Part shown: positions 1 through 11,256 of the stretch, one piece after another
Layout of the letters: every line of letters starts with the position of its first letter
How positions within the stretch are numbered: position 1 is the stretch's first letter
NCBI GenBank assembly: GCA_034440615.1
Contig: JAOTOM010004316.1
Span: forward strand, 1 to 64,000
DNA: 64,000 nucleotides
Direction of reading: 5' to 3'
Source: Ashinkailepas kermadecensis
Lineage: Eukaryota > Arthropoda > Thecostraca > Neolepadidae
Program-made: the position numbers and the translations under genes
The notes under the pieces: generated by a model
Told to the model about the DNA's origin: nothing
Database searches by the model: none
The model's input: the letters and a program-made list of their open reading frames with translations, nothing else

Positions 1-763
1 CTGGGAAGCTTATAAGATCTACTTTCAGAAGATCTATTTTCAGAAGATCTACTTTCAGAAGATCTATTTTCACAAGATCTACTTTCAGAAGATCTACGTT
101 CAGAAGATCTACTTTCAGAAGATCTATTTTCACAAGATCTACTTTCAGAAGATCTATTTCACAAGATCTACTTTCAGAAGATCTATTTTCACAAGATCTA
201 CTCTCGGATCTGAATGTTCAGAAGATCTACTGATAGCTTGAAATTTTCAGAAGATCTACTCGGAGGATGGAAGTGTTCACAAGATCTACTCTCGGGACTG
301 GATGTTCAGAAGATCTACTCTTGGCCCGGAATGTTCAGAAGATCTACTCGGAGGAGGGATATGTTCACAAGATCTACTCTCAGGACTGGATTGTTCAGAA
401 GATCTACTCGAAGACGAAAGTGTTCACAAGATCTACTTTCAGAAGATCTATTTTCACAAGATCTACTCTCAGGTTGGAATGTTCAGAAGATCTACAAATA
501 AGCCTCACTTGTTCAGAAGATCTACTGCTGGAAATGTTCAGAAGATCTACTACTGGAAATGTTCAGAAGATCTACTCGGAGGATGGAAGTGTTCACAAGA
601 TCTACTCTCGGGACTGGATGTTCAGAAGATCTACTGATAGCTTGAAATTTTCAGAAGATCTACTCGGAGGATGGAAGTGTTCACAAGATCTACTCTCGGG
701 ACTGGATGTTCAGAAGATCTACTCTTGGCCCGGAATTGTTCAGAAGATCTACTCTCAATTCTG
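1..763. repeat. AGATCT-containing minisatellite, array 1
   Basis: Units of about 15 bp (AGAAGATCTACTTTC and variants) fill the first 200 bases. They then grade into 28-30-bp units in which AGATCTAC alternates with short spacers. Every unit carries the palindrome AGATCT (a BglII site). A block of about 100 bp near 229-330 recurs almost unchanged near 625-733, so there is higher-order duplication. The open frames here are artefacts of a period divisible by three. The array is cut by the window start. A homologous array lies inverted near 33.8-34.6 kb. Confidence 0.95.
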
Positions 764-1397
764 ATGTCCAAGAAGCATAGGTTCAGCTTGCTCTCGCTAG
801 GTAGCAGCACGGTCTTGGAACAATGAATAATGAATGAATGTCGTGAGATTGAACGCTGAAGCATAGGTAACAATATTTCCCGCTAGATGGCAGGATGATG
901 CTATTGAAAACGAACTCGTGTGCCGGTATTGTTAGCCTTCCATAGCTCGGGAACCGGCTGCCGTCCCGTGGGAAACTAATATGAGGAGTAGAGGCGGATG
1001 GAGAGGACGCACACATTGTTCAAACCTATTTGTATCTGAGCCCACGGTTGGCTTAAAATGTTAAATGCACTGTGATACTCGCACAATATTTGCATTTTAT
1101 CCACCTGCAATTTGGCGGCTGGTCATTCCCTGGTGACGCCATTGACTAGCAGTCTGTGGAAGGACTGAGAAAACGCAGCGTCTGCGGCGCGCCAAATTTG
1201 CTGCCACCACGCCGACCTTGATTCTGCAGCGGAGCGCTTTCGCAGCGCCCGCGCCCTGCGGCGCTGCCGTAGCTGTCGGCCGCACTGAGGCGGATGGGAT
1301 CGTCACGCGCGTGCGGTGCCGACAGCATTATAATCACCATGCTTAAGGTGACTTACTGTTGCTGGACCTACGGCATGCTATTAATAGTAGCATTGTA
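764..1397 (+). repeat. Conserved flank of the AGATCT array, copy 1 (possible LINE 5' region)
   Basis: This single-copy-looking block is homologous, in reverse complement, to about 33150-33790. Shared landmarks include GCATAGGT, CGCTAGATGGCAGG, CCATAGCTCGG, GGGAAACTAATATG and GTCGGC. In both copies it lies between the AGATCT array and a stretch that reads like the linker before a non-LTR reverse transcriptase, and in copy 1 RT coding follows directly. I infer one mobile family whose 5' end carries the minisatellite. No intact frame crosses the block. Confidence 0.6.
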
Positions 1398-1685
1398 AAC
1401 TGGAAAACCCACTACAATAGTGCCGATAGATAAGGGCAGCGACGATGCTAAACAGTGGAACTATCGACGAATATCGCTATTGCTGGTCGTGGCTAGGATT
1501 TGTGTGCTTGTAGTATGTACACAAATGCTGCAATATGTATCTAGTCTGCATATTCTATGCCCGCAAAAGTATGGCTTCCGCCCTGACATATCGACGAAGG
1601 CGGCAATCCTTCAGCTGTAATATATGCGACCAGCAATGTTTACAAAGACATGATGATGTCACTAGTTACTGCAGACACCTCAAAC
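1398..1685 (+). pseudogene. Non-LTR reverse transcriptase relic, upstream half
   Basis: The frame reading VPIDKGSDDAKQWNYRRISL followed by QKYGFRPDISTKAAILQL matches RT motifs 1-2 of non-LTR retrotransposons (PI.KG...NYRPISLL and YGFR...ST..AIL). Frameshifts occur near 1400 and 1618. Coding stops at 1685 because a 532-bp element is inserted there, and the next RT motif resumes at 2226. This is a decayed fragment with no endonuclease or 3' end in view. The clade cannot be assigned by eye. Confidence 0.8.
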
Positions 1686-2217
1686 CAGTGGCGCAACTAG
1701 GATTCCAGTTCGGGGAGGGCAGGGTTGGAGAGCGGGCCCCCTCGCAAGCGGGCCCCCTCATGTTTTGAAGAAGTCTGCGGAAAACATGCACTTACTTTTG
1801 AGCGGGCCCCATGGTTGTAAAACTTCGCAGAAATAAAAGCACTTTTCCTTTACGTGCCCCTTCCTCCTAGATAAATAATATAATATATGTATACGTGCAA
1901 CACCGAACATACCTCTTTAACACCGAATCCTCATTCTGACCTAAACCCTCATTCTGAATTAATTCCTCCTTCTGGTTCTAGAGAGCCCCTGGTTCAAGAC
2001 GGTTGAAGGGTTCAAGACGCCCAGGTTGAAGCGGGCCCCTGGTTCTAAGCGAGCTATTGGTTCAATGCGGGCCCCTGAATCAAAATGGGCCCCGGTCCGA
2101 GGCGGGCCACAGGTAAAAGCCAGGGGCCCGCGAAGCGGTCCCCAGGCTCGGAGCGGGCCCCAACAAATTTCGGGGGTGGGGGCATGGCCCCTTGCCCCCC
2201 CCCTGGTTGCGCTACTG
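1686..2217. mobile_element. Small hAT-like element with CAGTGGCG termini, inserted in the RT relic
   Basis: The left end reads CAGTGGCGCAACTAGG. The right end, read from the other strand, is CAGTAGCGCAACCAGG followed by a G run. Both sides are flanked by a perfect 8-bp direct repeat CCTCAAAC (1678-1685 and 2218-2225), the target duplication length of hAT transposons. The interior is a degenerate tandem of GCGGGCCCCTGGTTC-like units with no transposase. Removing the element and one duplication lets the interrupted RT motif A read straight through, which confirms both ends. Confidence 0.93.
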
Positions 2218-2225
2218 CCTCAAAC

Positions 2226-2336
2226 GCATTTGACAGCGTAGAGCACAGCCTCGTGGAGAAGTTAGGGTGGTGCGGCATCGACAACCAGTGGTTCGCCGCA
2301 TGGTTTAGCAATGGTATGCAGTATGTTGAGCATTCT
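2226..2336 (+). pseudogene. Non-LTR reverse transcriptase relic, downstream half
   Basis: The frame reads NAFDSVEHSLVEKLGWCGID followed by NQWFAAWFSNGMQ. This is RT motif A (the first catalytic aspartate in AFDSV.H) and the WF.....Q region that follows it. It is the direct continuation of the fragment ending at 1685, separated only by the inserted element. The homology fades after about 2336, so motif B and the YADD box are missing. Confidence 0.8.
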
Positions 2337-2339
2337 TAG

Positions 2340-4355
2340 GCCCTATGGGTGACGCATCCACGTTCAAATGATCCACGTTCATCCATGTTCAAATGAACAC
2401 CTGGCAAGGTCCGAATTCTGAACTCACACAGTGTCGATAATAACCCTTTATATCTTGGCATGGCGCTTTTGTTATGCAATACAACATTACCAAATTCATT
2501 GGGAGATAATTTCTGGAGATGCCCAGACGTATGAAAATGCTGTTTAGCTTGATAATAAGTATGAAACAAACAGATCAAACGCCAGTGTTTCTGAATGTGG
2601 ACGAAGCAAATGAACTATTCAAGTTTCCCAACAATGTTGGTATGCTTATCGTGTCCCTCTCTCCAATGAATCCTCCATCTATACAGGCCATCTCCCGTCT
2701 TCTTATATTCTCTCTTCCTCTACCTTTATCACTTTGCCCTATATCTGGCATCCGCATCAGTATCAGCATCGATATATTTAGTTACCTTACATGCTTGTGT
2801 CTCAAGCAACAGGGAAAAAATACGTTACGAACTAACACGCATCCATTTACTGTTCACTCCTACAGCACCCTGGCTATAGTTCCCTCAAAACGTTCATGAT
2901 GTAAATTAAGTTGGGAAAACGATGCTGCGAATAACTTGCTGTTTTAGATTATCGGTACGTTTTGTGAGAACTTGGGTAGGTCATAGATACAGGCATAGTG
3001 ACGGTTTATTATCAGGAATTCGTATGATTCCCAAGTCAAAGTTTTGTATACTATCACACCAAGTGCTGTTACCGAAGAATAGGGGGAATGTTTACGTTTT
3101 TGGAACTAATTGACAAAAATTTAGACTGGGTCGTCTCTGGCGCTGACGCGACCTTCTGGGAACAAAATGAGATATATTGAGATTAATCGTTTTGCTGATT
3201 TCAACAAACAAAACATTGGCGGCTGCAAGTGCCTACTCCACGAGCATTTTCAACTGTCGCTTCATCAGATGGACTCGAATGAATTAACTGAACATCTTCA
3301 GTGTGCACGATTAATTTGGTTTTTAATATATGTGTTGGGAAAACATTCACGAAGATTAAAACCAAACTTGGTCCCAATCAGGGCGCACTGAAGAATATGG
3401 GTGAAATTGACTGCATAAAACGAGTATGAAGGACATAGTTATTTGATGACTTGAAAATATTGGTGTAACATTAAGGGGATATATCATATAATGCGAAATT
3501 GACGGAATGGCCATTCGACAACACATATCCTGGAAAGAAGGGTAACATATACTCACTATGCGATTGAAAGATGCTACGCGAAGTAGCTCTGCTCTTCTAA
3601 GTGAACGATCACCAGGCCGGACTACTTTTCCGAGCTGTCCTGGGATGAATCTCTCATGTATGACCGATTGAAGCTTATTAACATATTAAAGCTGGTTAGG
3701 TGTTATGCGTACAGTCACAAGCTCCGATCTATTTTCGCGTTGTAGCTTTTATTTTTAGGTTTGAAATTGATATTGAAGTTCAGATTTGTCCTCTCGCCAG
3801 GGCTGTTTCGGCACTTGATGCAGCATTATGATAAACGCAGACTAGCTTACTCATGTCCGCTTGGTCGTTTTAAACATGACGCGACGGCTAGGGGAAAGTT
3901 TGCTACCATAGTGATAACCACAAACAAGCCTGCCGTCTCTGCTAGGTCGTTCTAAGCAGGCCGCGACGGCTTGGGGTACTTTTCTTAAGGGTGGTTTGGG
4001 GTAAGATAGTGGATGTACCAACGTACCCCGATTATTAATGCAGTTTTGTTTTTCATGAATTATGTGTTGCATCCATGTATCTATCTACTAAGCATCTATT
4101 GCTATGTCCGCCGGCAACGGTGAACCGCCGATGCATGGAGCATACAGTACTATTCGAGCGCAATATCGCCAGAGCCCACTGATTACTCCGCCGTGCAAAT
4201 TTTGGCGTAACTGACTGCTGGTTATCGCAAGTTCTCTTCTTTTCTTTTTTTCCATTTTCCATCCGTCGCTCTTTTCCCATTTATTTTTATTTTTGTCGTC
4301 GTCGTATTTCCGTTCATTGAGTTTCTGTGTGTCCATTGTCTTATTCAAATCACAT
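2340..4355. other. Intergenic, no supported feature
   Basis: AT-rich non-coding sequence with only short frames of random composition. I see no recognisable domain, splice pattern or repeat. A pyrimidine-rich stretch lies at 4230-4310. Confidence 0.6.
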
Positions 4356-4359
4356 TAGG

Positions 4360-6590
4360 TAGGACCCTGAAAAGTCGCGTTAGGCCACTGAAAATTCACG
4401 CCGGACCGCCCGAAAGTCACGCTGGGGCTTCAAAATGTGCGGGCCGGGCCCCTGGAAATGACGATGGGTGCTAAAAAAGTATCGCCGAGGCCCGAAAAAA
4501 TGGCGTTGGGGCCTGGTTATTGTTTTTTTTACGACACGTCGACCGTTGAGTCATGTAGCGTCGCCAATCCCTCGCGCCGATTGGTCGCGGGCGAAGAGTA
4601 GCGACAGGTGAGACTCGAACCCATAATCTATCGATTGTGAGACGAGGATCTTACCCTTAGACCACTCATCTCCTCGCGCTGGGCCCCGAAAAAGACAGAC
4701 CGGGCCCTTGAAAATCACGCTGGGGCCTTAAAAGTTCGTAGTTGAGCTCTTAAATCGCGTTGGCGGTCGCCAAAAATCGTGTCTTGGTTCTTGAAAATCA
4801 CGAGGGGGACACCAATAGGTCGGGCCAGGGCCCCTGAAAATCACATTAGAAGCTCGACAGGTCTCGCCGGGGCCCCAAACCCTGATCGGGACCATCTCCA
4901 AAAAATGAAGCCGGGGCAATGAGAAAACAATCCGGACATCAAAAATTACTCTCGTGGCCCAACAATCGCTCCGAAAGCCCTCAAAACGTGCTACCCCCAT
5001 CACCCCCACCTCTACCCCAAACGTGCCGGGGCCACTAAAACTCGCGATAGCGATCCGAACAAATGACGACGGGGCCCCAAAAAATTAACTTAGACCAAAA
5101 AATGTCGATTCGCTACCCTTGAAAATCACACTGTGGGCCTAGAATTTCCGCCGGAGGCCCACAAGCGGTAGCTGGTTTCCCAAAAGTCAATTCATACCCA
5201 GAATGTCACTCTTCTTGGCCACGAAAATTGCGTCACACCAAACAAACTCGTCCGGCCCGGAAAATCACAGTGTTGGGGCACATAAAAAATGCAGCGGTAG
5301 CCCGAAGAATCGTACCGGGGCCCAATAATATCACGCAGGGGACATAGACGAAATAGAAGTTGACCCCGAAAAATCACAAAGGGACTCCATTGAATCGACC
5401 CGAACATCGGAAAATTCACAATAGGTCCAGAACTAAAGTTATCCGAAGGGCCATTCTACTCTGGAGGTTACCATCGGCTAAAATAAATATACTCGTAGGG
5501 CAGCCGCAGTGCCGTATCAAAGAGGAAAATACCCCTCCTGAAGGAGTGAGCTCCCAGGAATTGCGCCGGGGTCCCCAAAATCATTATGGGCCCCATAACT
5601 TTGTGTCGGGACCCCATAATTATTGTAGGAGGTCCAAAATAAATACAGCGGACACACAAACAAAAATATCTTGCCGGGGGCCGCTTAGATCGCGCTGAGG
5701 CCCAGATGAGTATAACGCGACCGGCAAACTCGCTCCAATGCCCGCAAATATCGCACCCGGAACCCAAAATTCCCCTCGGTATTCACCAAAATTTGGATCG
5801 GGGCATACAAAATTCCCCTCAGGGCTCCCAAAAATTGGCACAATGTGACCTCAAAAATCGTACCGGGACCCGACAAAAATCAAGCCTACGGTCCCGGAAA
5901 AAAAACCTAGCGTAGCTCAAACAAATTGCGTCGGGACACCAAAAATATGACGCCGTGACAAAAAAAATCAGGCCGAGACTGGGATTGTTAAAAAAAACAG
6001 AAGTCACCGAAAATTGCGTCCAGCCTAGAAAACGGTCGTTGGGTCCCCCGGAACCACTCACTTTGCGTCGAAAAGTGGCGCCTGGACCACGAAATATTGT
6101 ACCGGATCCCCAAAATCGTGCTGGTATCCATGAAGTGTGCGTCAGGAGCCCACAATAAACTACGGGACCCCAAGAGCACAACTGGAGGCCGAAAATGCAC
6201 CAGACCCTCCCAAGTGTACCGAGACCTGCCAAAAATGGCAGTGACGTAGAGTTTACGCTGCAGCTCTAAATAAACACACAGAGAACTCTAGTAAAAAAAA
6301 AACACCACGAAGACCCTCAAAGCACACCAGGGACATGCCACCACATAAGACCTCAAACATAGGCTGGGGCCGAACAAGAGGACCGGGTACTAAGTAAGCA
6401 CATCGGGGTCCTCCAAAACGCGCCGGTATTTCAAAAATACTGTCTGTGCACAAATAGCCACACAACTCTATAAAAAAAGAGTCAGGTCTCAAAAGTGTGC
6501 TGGGCCCCCAACACAAATTAGTTGGAGCATTGAAGCACATCCGTAGTCGAATAATAGCGCTACCGGTCCAAAAAAAGAACACATGGTTAT
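4360..6590 (-). repeat. Decayed array of about 21-22-bp units (GGGGCCCC-GAAAATC type), copy 1
   Basis: More than 2 kb is built from diverged units of the form GGGGCCCCGAAAATCACGC. Many are mutated, with variable spacing of roughly 20-24 bp. The array is the reverse complement of the one at 59.74-62.48 kb. Its right edge, read on the minus strand, begins GTGTTCTTTTTTTGGACC, nearly the same as the left edge of that other array. No transposase is visible and all frames inside are repeat artefacts. A SINE interrupts the array at about 4520-4678. Confidence 0.85.
4520..4678 (-). mobile_element. tRNA-derived SINE (copy C)
   Basis: On the minus strand the head reads GAGATGAGTGGTCTAAGGGT with a B-box-like GGGTTCGAGTCTC about 35 bases on. 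Next come the core CGCGACCAATCGGCG and the tail start GTCGTAAAA. It closely resembles the copy at 51043-51209 and shares the core with copies at 43.9 and 45.6 kb. The T-rich stretch at 4520-4530 is its A-rich 3' tail read in reverse. Confidence 0.88.
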
Positions 6591-6599
6591 GGCCTCGGT

Positions 6600-7137
6600 T
6601 CGGTGGCCTTTCTTGTCTTTAGCAGAGGCAAAGTGCGATCCGCTAGATATTTGCTACGTTAAAGAAATGGTTACGTTAAACCGGCTTATGTGACATCCGG
6701 TGATATAAAACAGGCAAGAGAGGAAAGATTAGAGACGCCGGCAAACAAAGAACGTGGCGTAAAGGGCCAGTATATACATAACATACGGGTAGACATATGA
6801 ACATGCATACATACATATTAAACAGTAGAACATTTTGATGTTGGACAGCTTCACAGCCTTCATAGCATCTGAAACGAAACGCAGGCCCGTCGCCCAGGGC
6901 GAGCCGTGGGTGTCAGGCTCGACCATTAATGTATATATTTATGTTTAAGTTAGAGCATGGACAAAACCTGAGAAGTGGAAATCAAGCTGCTTGGATAACA
7001 CGTAGGCAAAAAATCAAGCGCAATCTATAAGGAGAACCGTCCGTTTTGGCCAAATTGGATTGGTCCCTGCCTACCTAATACGAAATAACCTATATGTATG
7101 TAACTTATGAGAGAGGAGAGGATGATAGCGTTTGGCT
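6600..7137 (-). other. Probable 3' non-coding part of the retrotransposon at 7.1-7.75 kb
   Basis: This lies directly downstream, on the minus strand, of the retrotransposon C-terminus and has no coding capacity of its own. It is AT-rich. Positions about 6668-6697 contain AAACCGGCTTATGTGACATC, which recurs with one change at 40101-40120. The boundary of the retrotransposon is not evident. Confidence 0.35.
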
Positions 7138-7750
7138 TTAAATGACTTGTTCTAATTTGGTGCCATGCAATAAGGTGAAAAGTAGCTCAAGGAGCTCCGG
7201 GTGCTCATAACCAAGAAGGATGGTCAGTGAAAGTGGAAGACGATGTTTGACAATGTACGAGAGGAGAGGGCGACGCTGCAAATCATATGTGGGGCAGGAA
7301 AGCAGAAAATGTTGGACAGAGTTACATATATTACACAATTGGCAAGGCGGAGCGCGGCAAAGAGGGCAAAAGAGGTAATCATGTGTGAGTTCAGTGTGTC
7401 CGACTCGAAGCCGGGAAAGAAGCACCTCGTGAGCACGCGTGTGTTGTTGGGAATACGGCAATTTGAAGAGAAAGAGTTTAATGTGATGTCAGTGTGTGGT
7501 GTTGTGATTCCAGCATATCTGGAGATGCTGAGTGTATAATATATTTGTGAGTGACAAAAGGTCACGGGGGGGGGGGCACCGGGGGGGGGGGGGGGGTGGG
7601 AGGACGATCGCTCAACGAGCGAGTTCATCCGCCCGCCCGTTGCCTGGTATCCCCATGTGGCCATGGACCCAGAGCAGTGTGAGTTGGAGGTGAGCGAGCG
7701 TGATGGGTATGGTAGAGTTGACGGATAGCGTAGAGTGTGGGGTGTGGGGT
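7138..7750 (-). pseudogene. Non-LTR retrotransposon C-terminus (RNase H end and zinc-knuckle tail)
   Basis: Reading the minus strand, about 7600-7700 encodes LLWVHGHMGIPGNGRADELA, the RNase H motif around its last catalytic histidine and aspartate (PGH.GI.GNE.AD). Further on, HEVLLSRLRVGHTELTHDYL and then CPLCRAPPCQLCNICNSVQH form the C-terminal cysteine/histidine tail typical of RNase H-bearing non-LTR elements. A long G run at 7567-7607 and frameshifts break the frame between these parts. RT and endonuclease are absent. A related tail lies at 44.8-45.2 kb. Confidence 0.85.
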
Positions 7751-7759
7751 GTTGTGTAT

Positions 7760-9490
7760 GGCTAACCCCATTAACCCCATTACCCCATTACGATAGGGCT
7801 ATCTTAAAACTAAATATTCAATTGTAATATGAAATCTGCCTCCACATCCCCAGACCTGGGGACTCCTGTGTCAAGGGTCTTCCGACAGCCTACAGACCAC
7901 TGCACTCCCTCGGCTGTCCCGTGCCAACCGTGACCCACACACAGTCCCGTCACGATGTGTGGATGGCCGTGACCCCCGCATAGTCAAGTAATGACCAGTC
8001 GATGGTGACCGTGGCGACCACAAGGACAGTGACCCCCACATAGTCACGAAACGACTAGTGGGTTGTGACCGTGACTCCACACTAAATGTGACCTTGACCC
8101 CCACACTGAGTGTGACCTCCACAGCCCCGCATGACTGCGTTCCTCCCGTCAGGCGCACGACAGTCCCATGGTGTGGTCGCGCGGGTGGTGACCGGCGACC
8201 ACGGCTGCTACGTCAAGTAATGACAGATAAACATGAACAACGTCAATATGATCCAAGTCCACAAGGTTCTTGGCGAAGGGTTGGAAGTTCCCGGAACTCC
8301 AAGTATTCTGCCGATTAGTCGGTAAATAATGTCAGCCTATTGGTGTGGTCCAGCTAACCAGGAGGTGGTAGTGATGGATTGCACGTCAGTCCTCCGTGCA
8401 TGTCAAGGGATCTAACCCAGCCTACCACACACATGTCAAATACTGTATTTTTAGCAAACACTGCTCTTTTAGCTTCAATGCATGGCTGCCAAGTACTGAG
8501 CACATGATACATGATGGTTTGGTGAATGGTGAATTCGCAATGCAACGCATGTACCGTACGTAGGCTTCGATTGTGAAACAATATAGGTTAAGAAATATAA
8601 CGAATATGCCTCGTGAAGGAAATATGGAATTAAATACACTACAATCAGATTGGGCACATCGAAATCCGATATATCTTTTCACACGGAATGCACTATTTTC
8701 GAATTAAGAACCGAGCATGGAACATGGCACAGATAATGGGGTCGGAGAGGAGTACGTGAGTGACGACTTTCAAGTGTCCAGATCTGCGACAAATGACATT
8801 GATTAAACTGACTTCGGAAGCCAACACCAATCCAGCATCTGCGAATCAGACAGCACAAGTCAGACTGTGGCAAGCAGCGCACGACTAGTTAATCCATGAT
8901 TCCGAGGGAGGGAGGGGGGTAGTTGATAGTATGTATTGATAGTAAGTGTCAAGTACAAACGAAGTGTCATCATAGGTAAAGAATCAAATTGTGATGCACC
9001 GTGTAAGCCAACGAAAGCCCATGCAAACACGGGCTTTCGTAGCGGAGTACGATCTTAGCATACATGGGAGGAAAATACAACTTGCAATGTCTTCACAACC
9101 ATTAAAAGGTTCTTAAAATGAATGACTATTATTTCAAGAAATTACCAACGTTTCGGATTTCATGATCAATTGCTGATATACGGTGATCATGACTGAAGCA
9201 CAAGACGTCGGTAATCTAGTGAAACAATATAACTTTTGAATATACAGTCCCAAACGATTGGGGGCGAGGACATTAACACCTTGTGGGGCGATAGTAAGTG
9301 TCACCCCTTTCCCAAAATATGCACCACACGCCTGCTAATCGACAAGAACGTAGCTTACACACGTCTATGAAACCCAAACTGATCGACCCTAAACTTTGCT
9401 TCAATGACTCCTAATTCCTCAGTTGGACACGGGCCATGTCATGTGCGTTGGTAGACGCACACCGGCAGATGTTACGCCACACGTTCAGCA
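7760..9490. other. Intergenic, minor repeats only
   Basis: Three tandem CCCATTA-like units occur at about 7764-7793. From 7870 to 8220 a degenerate tandem rich in GTGACC and CCCACA recurs at irregular spacing. No gene is recognisable in the rest. Confidence 0.5.
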
Positions 9491-9499
9491 ATGACACAA

Positions 9500-9775
9500 A
9501 CATTGGAGGTCCGGTGCATCGATTTTTTAAGCCTCAATGCAATTTTTAAACTCTGCTCGATATTTCGAGGGTTCCCTTGGTATTTATTGATACAAACTGA
9601 ACCATTCCGGGACTCTGTGAAAACTTTCAGGCCACCGTGCAATTTTTCAGGTTCCATCGCGATTTTTCGGAAGGATGGGGTCAGACGATTTTTGGGATCT
9701 GGTACGATTTTCTCAGGCCGTGGCGCGATTTGTTTGGAACCCAGCAAGGTTTGTTTCAGCACTATCGCCCTTGTA
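9500..9775 (+). repeat. Fragment of the 21-22-bp decayed array family
   Basis: Units such as CACCGTGCAATTTTTCAGG, CATCGCGATTTTTCGG and GTGGCGCGATTTG repeat at about 21-24-bp spacing, in the same orientation as the array at 59.74 kb. Only about a dozen units are visible, with no terminal structure. Confidence 0.6.
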
Positions 9776-10019
9776 GAGTCCGGCGATATATTAATAGTGG
9801 GATACCCAGCGTTTTTGTTTGAAGATGAATGGCTCACTCAACCTAACCACAAGATACCGTCCCAGTCTACGTAACACCCAGCCCTACACCTTTTATCGCA
9901 ATGTTTTCAATGTCCTTTCCGAAGCGTTTTAAAAGCAAACCATGATGCCTGCGATTATGTAAGCGCTGATGTCAATATATTACGAGCCTCCACACGTCAT
10001 AGTCTAAGAGGACCCAAAT

Positions 10020-10335
10020 AGCACAGTCAATGTGACAGCTTGCGAGGTAGCCATGGAAACACATTCAATAACCGTGACAACAGAAGTAGGGGAGGCCGCG
10101 TCTAGTTGATGCACGAGACGGTTGACACAACAGCATTTTCTCCAAAAGCATGAAGCCGGTTGCCATGGCTACTGTTGCACATGTTGCTACCGACACCCTC
10201 TTCTCGCGGCAAAAACAAGCCCAAGTCCTTTCGACCCGTGACTGCGGAATGGTGAAGTTGTGACACATTTTTGGAGCGAAAGTAAATTTCCAATACCTTT
10301 GCTTCACCCTTAGTTTCTAGTTTGGCGCCCACTTG
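10020..10335. promoter_or_regulatory. Possible regulatory region with two RFX X-box-like sites
   Basis: Two near-palindromic sites fit the RFX X-box pattern GTnRCC-AT-RGnAAC: GTAGCCATGGAAAC at 10047-10060 and GTTGCCATGGCTAC at 10159-10172. The second has one mismatch. TTTGGCGCCC at about 10321-10330 resembles an E2F half-site. The sequence is less AT-rich than its surroundings. No start codon or exon can be assigned to it, so promoter function is inferred from motifs only. Confidence 0.3.
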
Positions 10336-11256
10336 TTAATTTTTTAGGTGTCGGCTATCATTACCATGTTCTCTCAACTTTGCGACTGTGAAATGCGATT
10401 AAATTCATGCCTAAAATGCAGCCTATTTAAACGTTTTGTTGATTGGAAATGGAAGAAAATGACCATATAACTGCCTATTTGTATTATGGTGTCTGCTAAA
10501 GCTGTATCAAGATATCTTATGCAATATTTATACGGCCATTTCTCATCCGATGGAAACGACTGAACGAAGGGGAGAGGAAGGTGCAGCTACGGAATGAACG
10601 TTTGAGCATTCCATAAATGGCATAAACCATTAGCTATGGTCAGTCAAGACTCAAACCAGTATTATTGCTGTAAGCGTGAAATATGGACCTTTCAAGAGGC
10701 ACAAACTAGTACCACCTATATTCATAACGTAGTTTACTTAACCTACATTGTATCAACTTATCCCATCGTCGGTAACAATTTAACCCCTTAGCGGGGTAAG
10801 TCGATGAACCGGTAGTTGCGCGATGATTTGCTCTCTGGTGGAAAGCCCAGAAACGTGATGATACCAGGTTTAGGCTTGGCGTGGGTGTAGCTATTTCCTC
10901 GCTACCCCTCCAAAGTGATGAGTTACGTTGAGTTTCGCCAAAATTGTATCAACTAGACCCGGTTTTCCCTTCCCAATGATTGCAACAATGGCGTCATTAC
11001 AGTTTGCTTCACCTCTTGTTGTTCACCTCTTGTCGTCAGAAGATAAGCACGGTAGATGCTATGCCAAAGTACGCCCCAACATCCGAAGAATTAACCGGAC
11101 TTCGACTGCCTTATTCTAGACATCGGGTATTTGTTAAACATTTTTACCAACTGTAAATATCAAGCATGTATTTGGAGGTTGAGGGGGCCCTGACATCCCA
11201 TCTTTCAAGTCGGAGAGGCAGTTTTCCATACTGGTAGAACAGTATCTACACCGATG
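10336..11256. other. Intergenic, no supported feature
   Basis: AT-rich sequence without recognisable coding, repeats or RNA genes. It ends abruptly where the 1441-bp duplicated block begins. Confidence 0.5.

Noticed and set aside
214..764. Repetitive proteins of the MFRRST/QDLL type
   Set aside because: Translations of the AGATCT minisatellite; the same artefact appears in mirror image at 33.8-34.6 kb.
7764..7793. Telomeric repeat
   Set aside because: Only three CCCATTA-like units, not the arthropod TTAGG unit.
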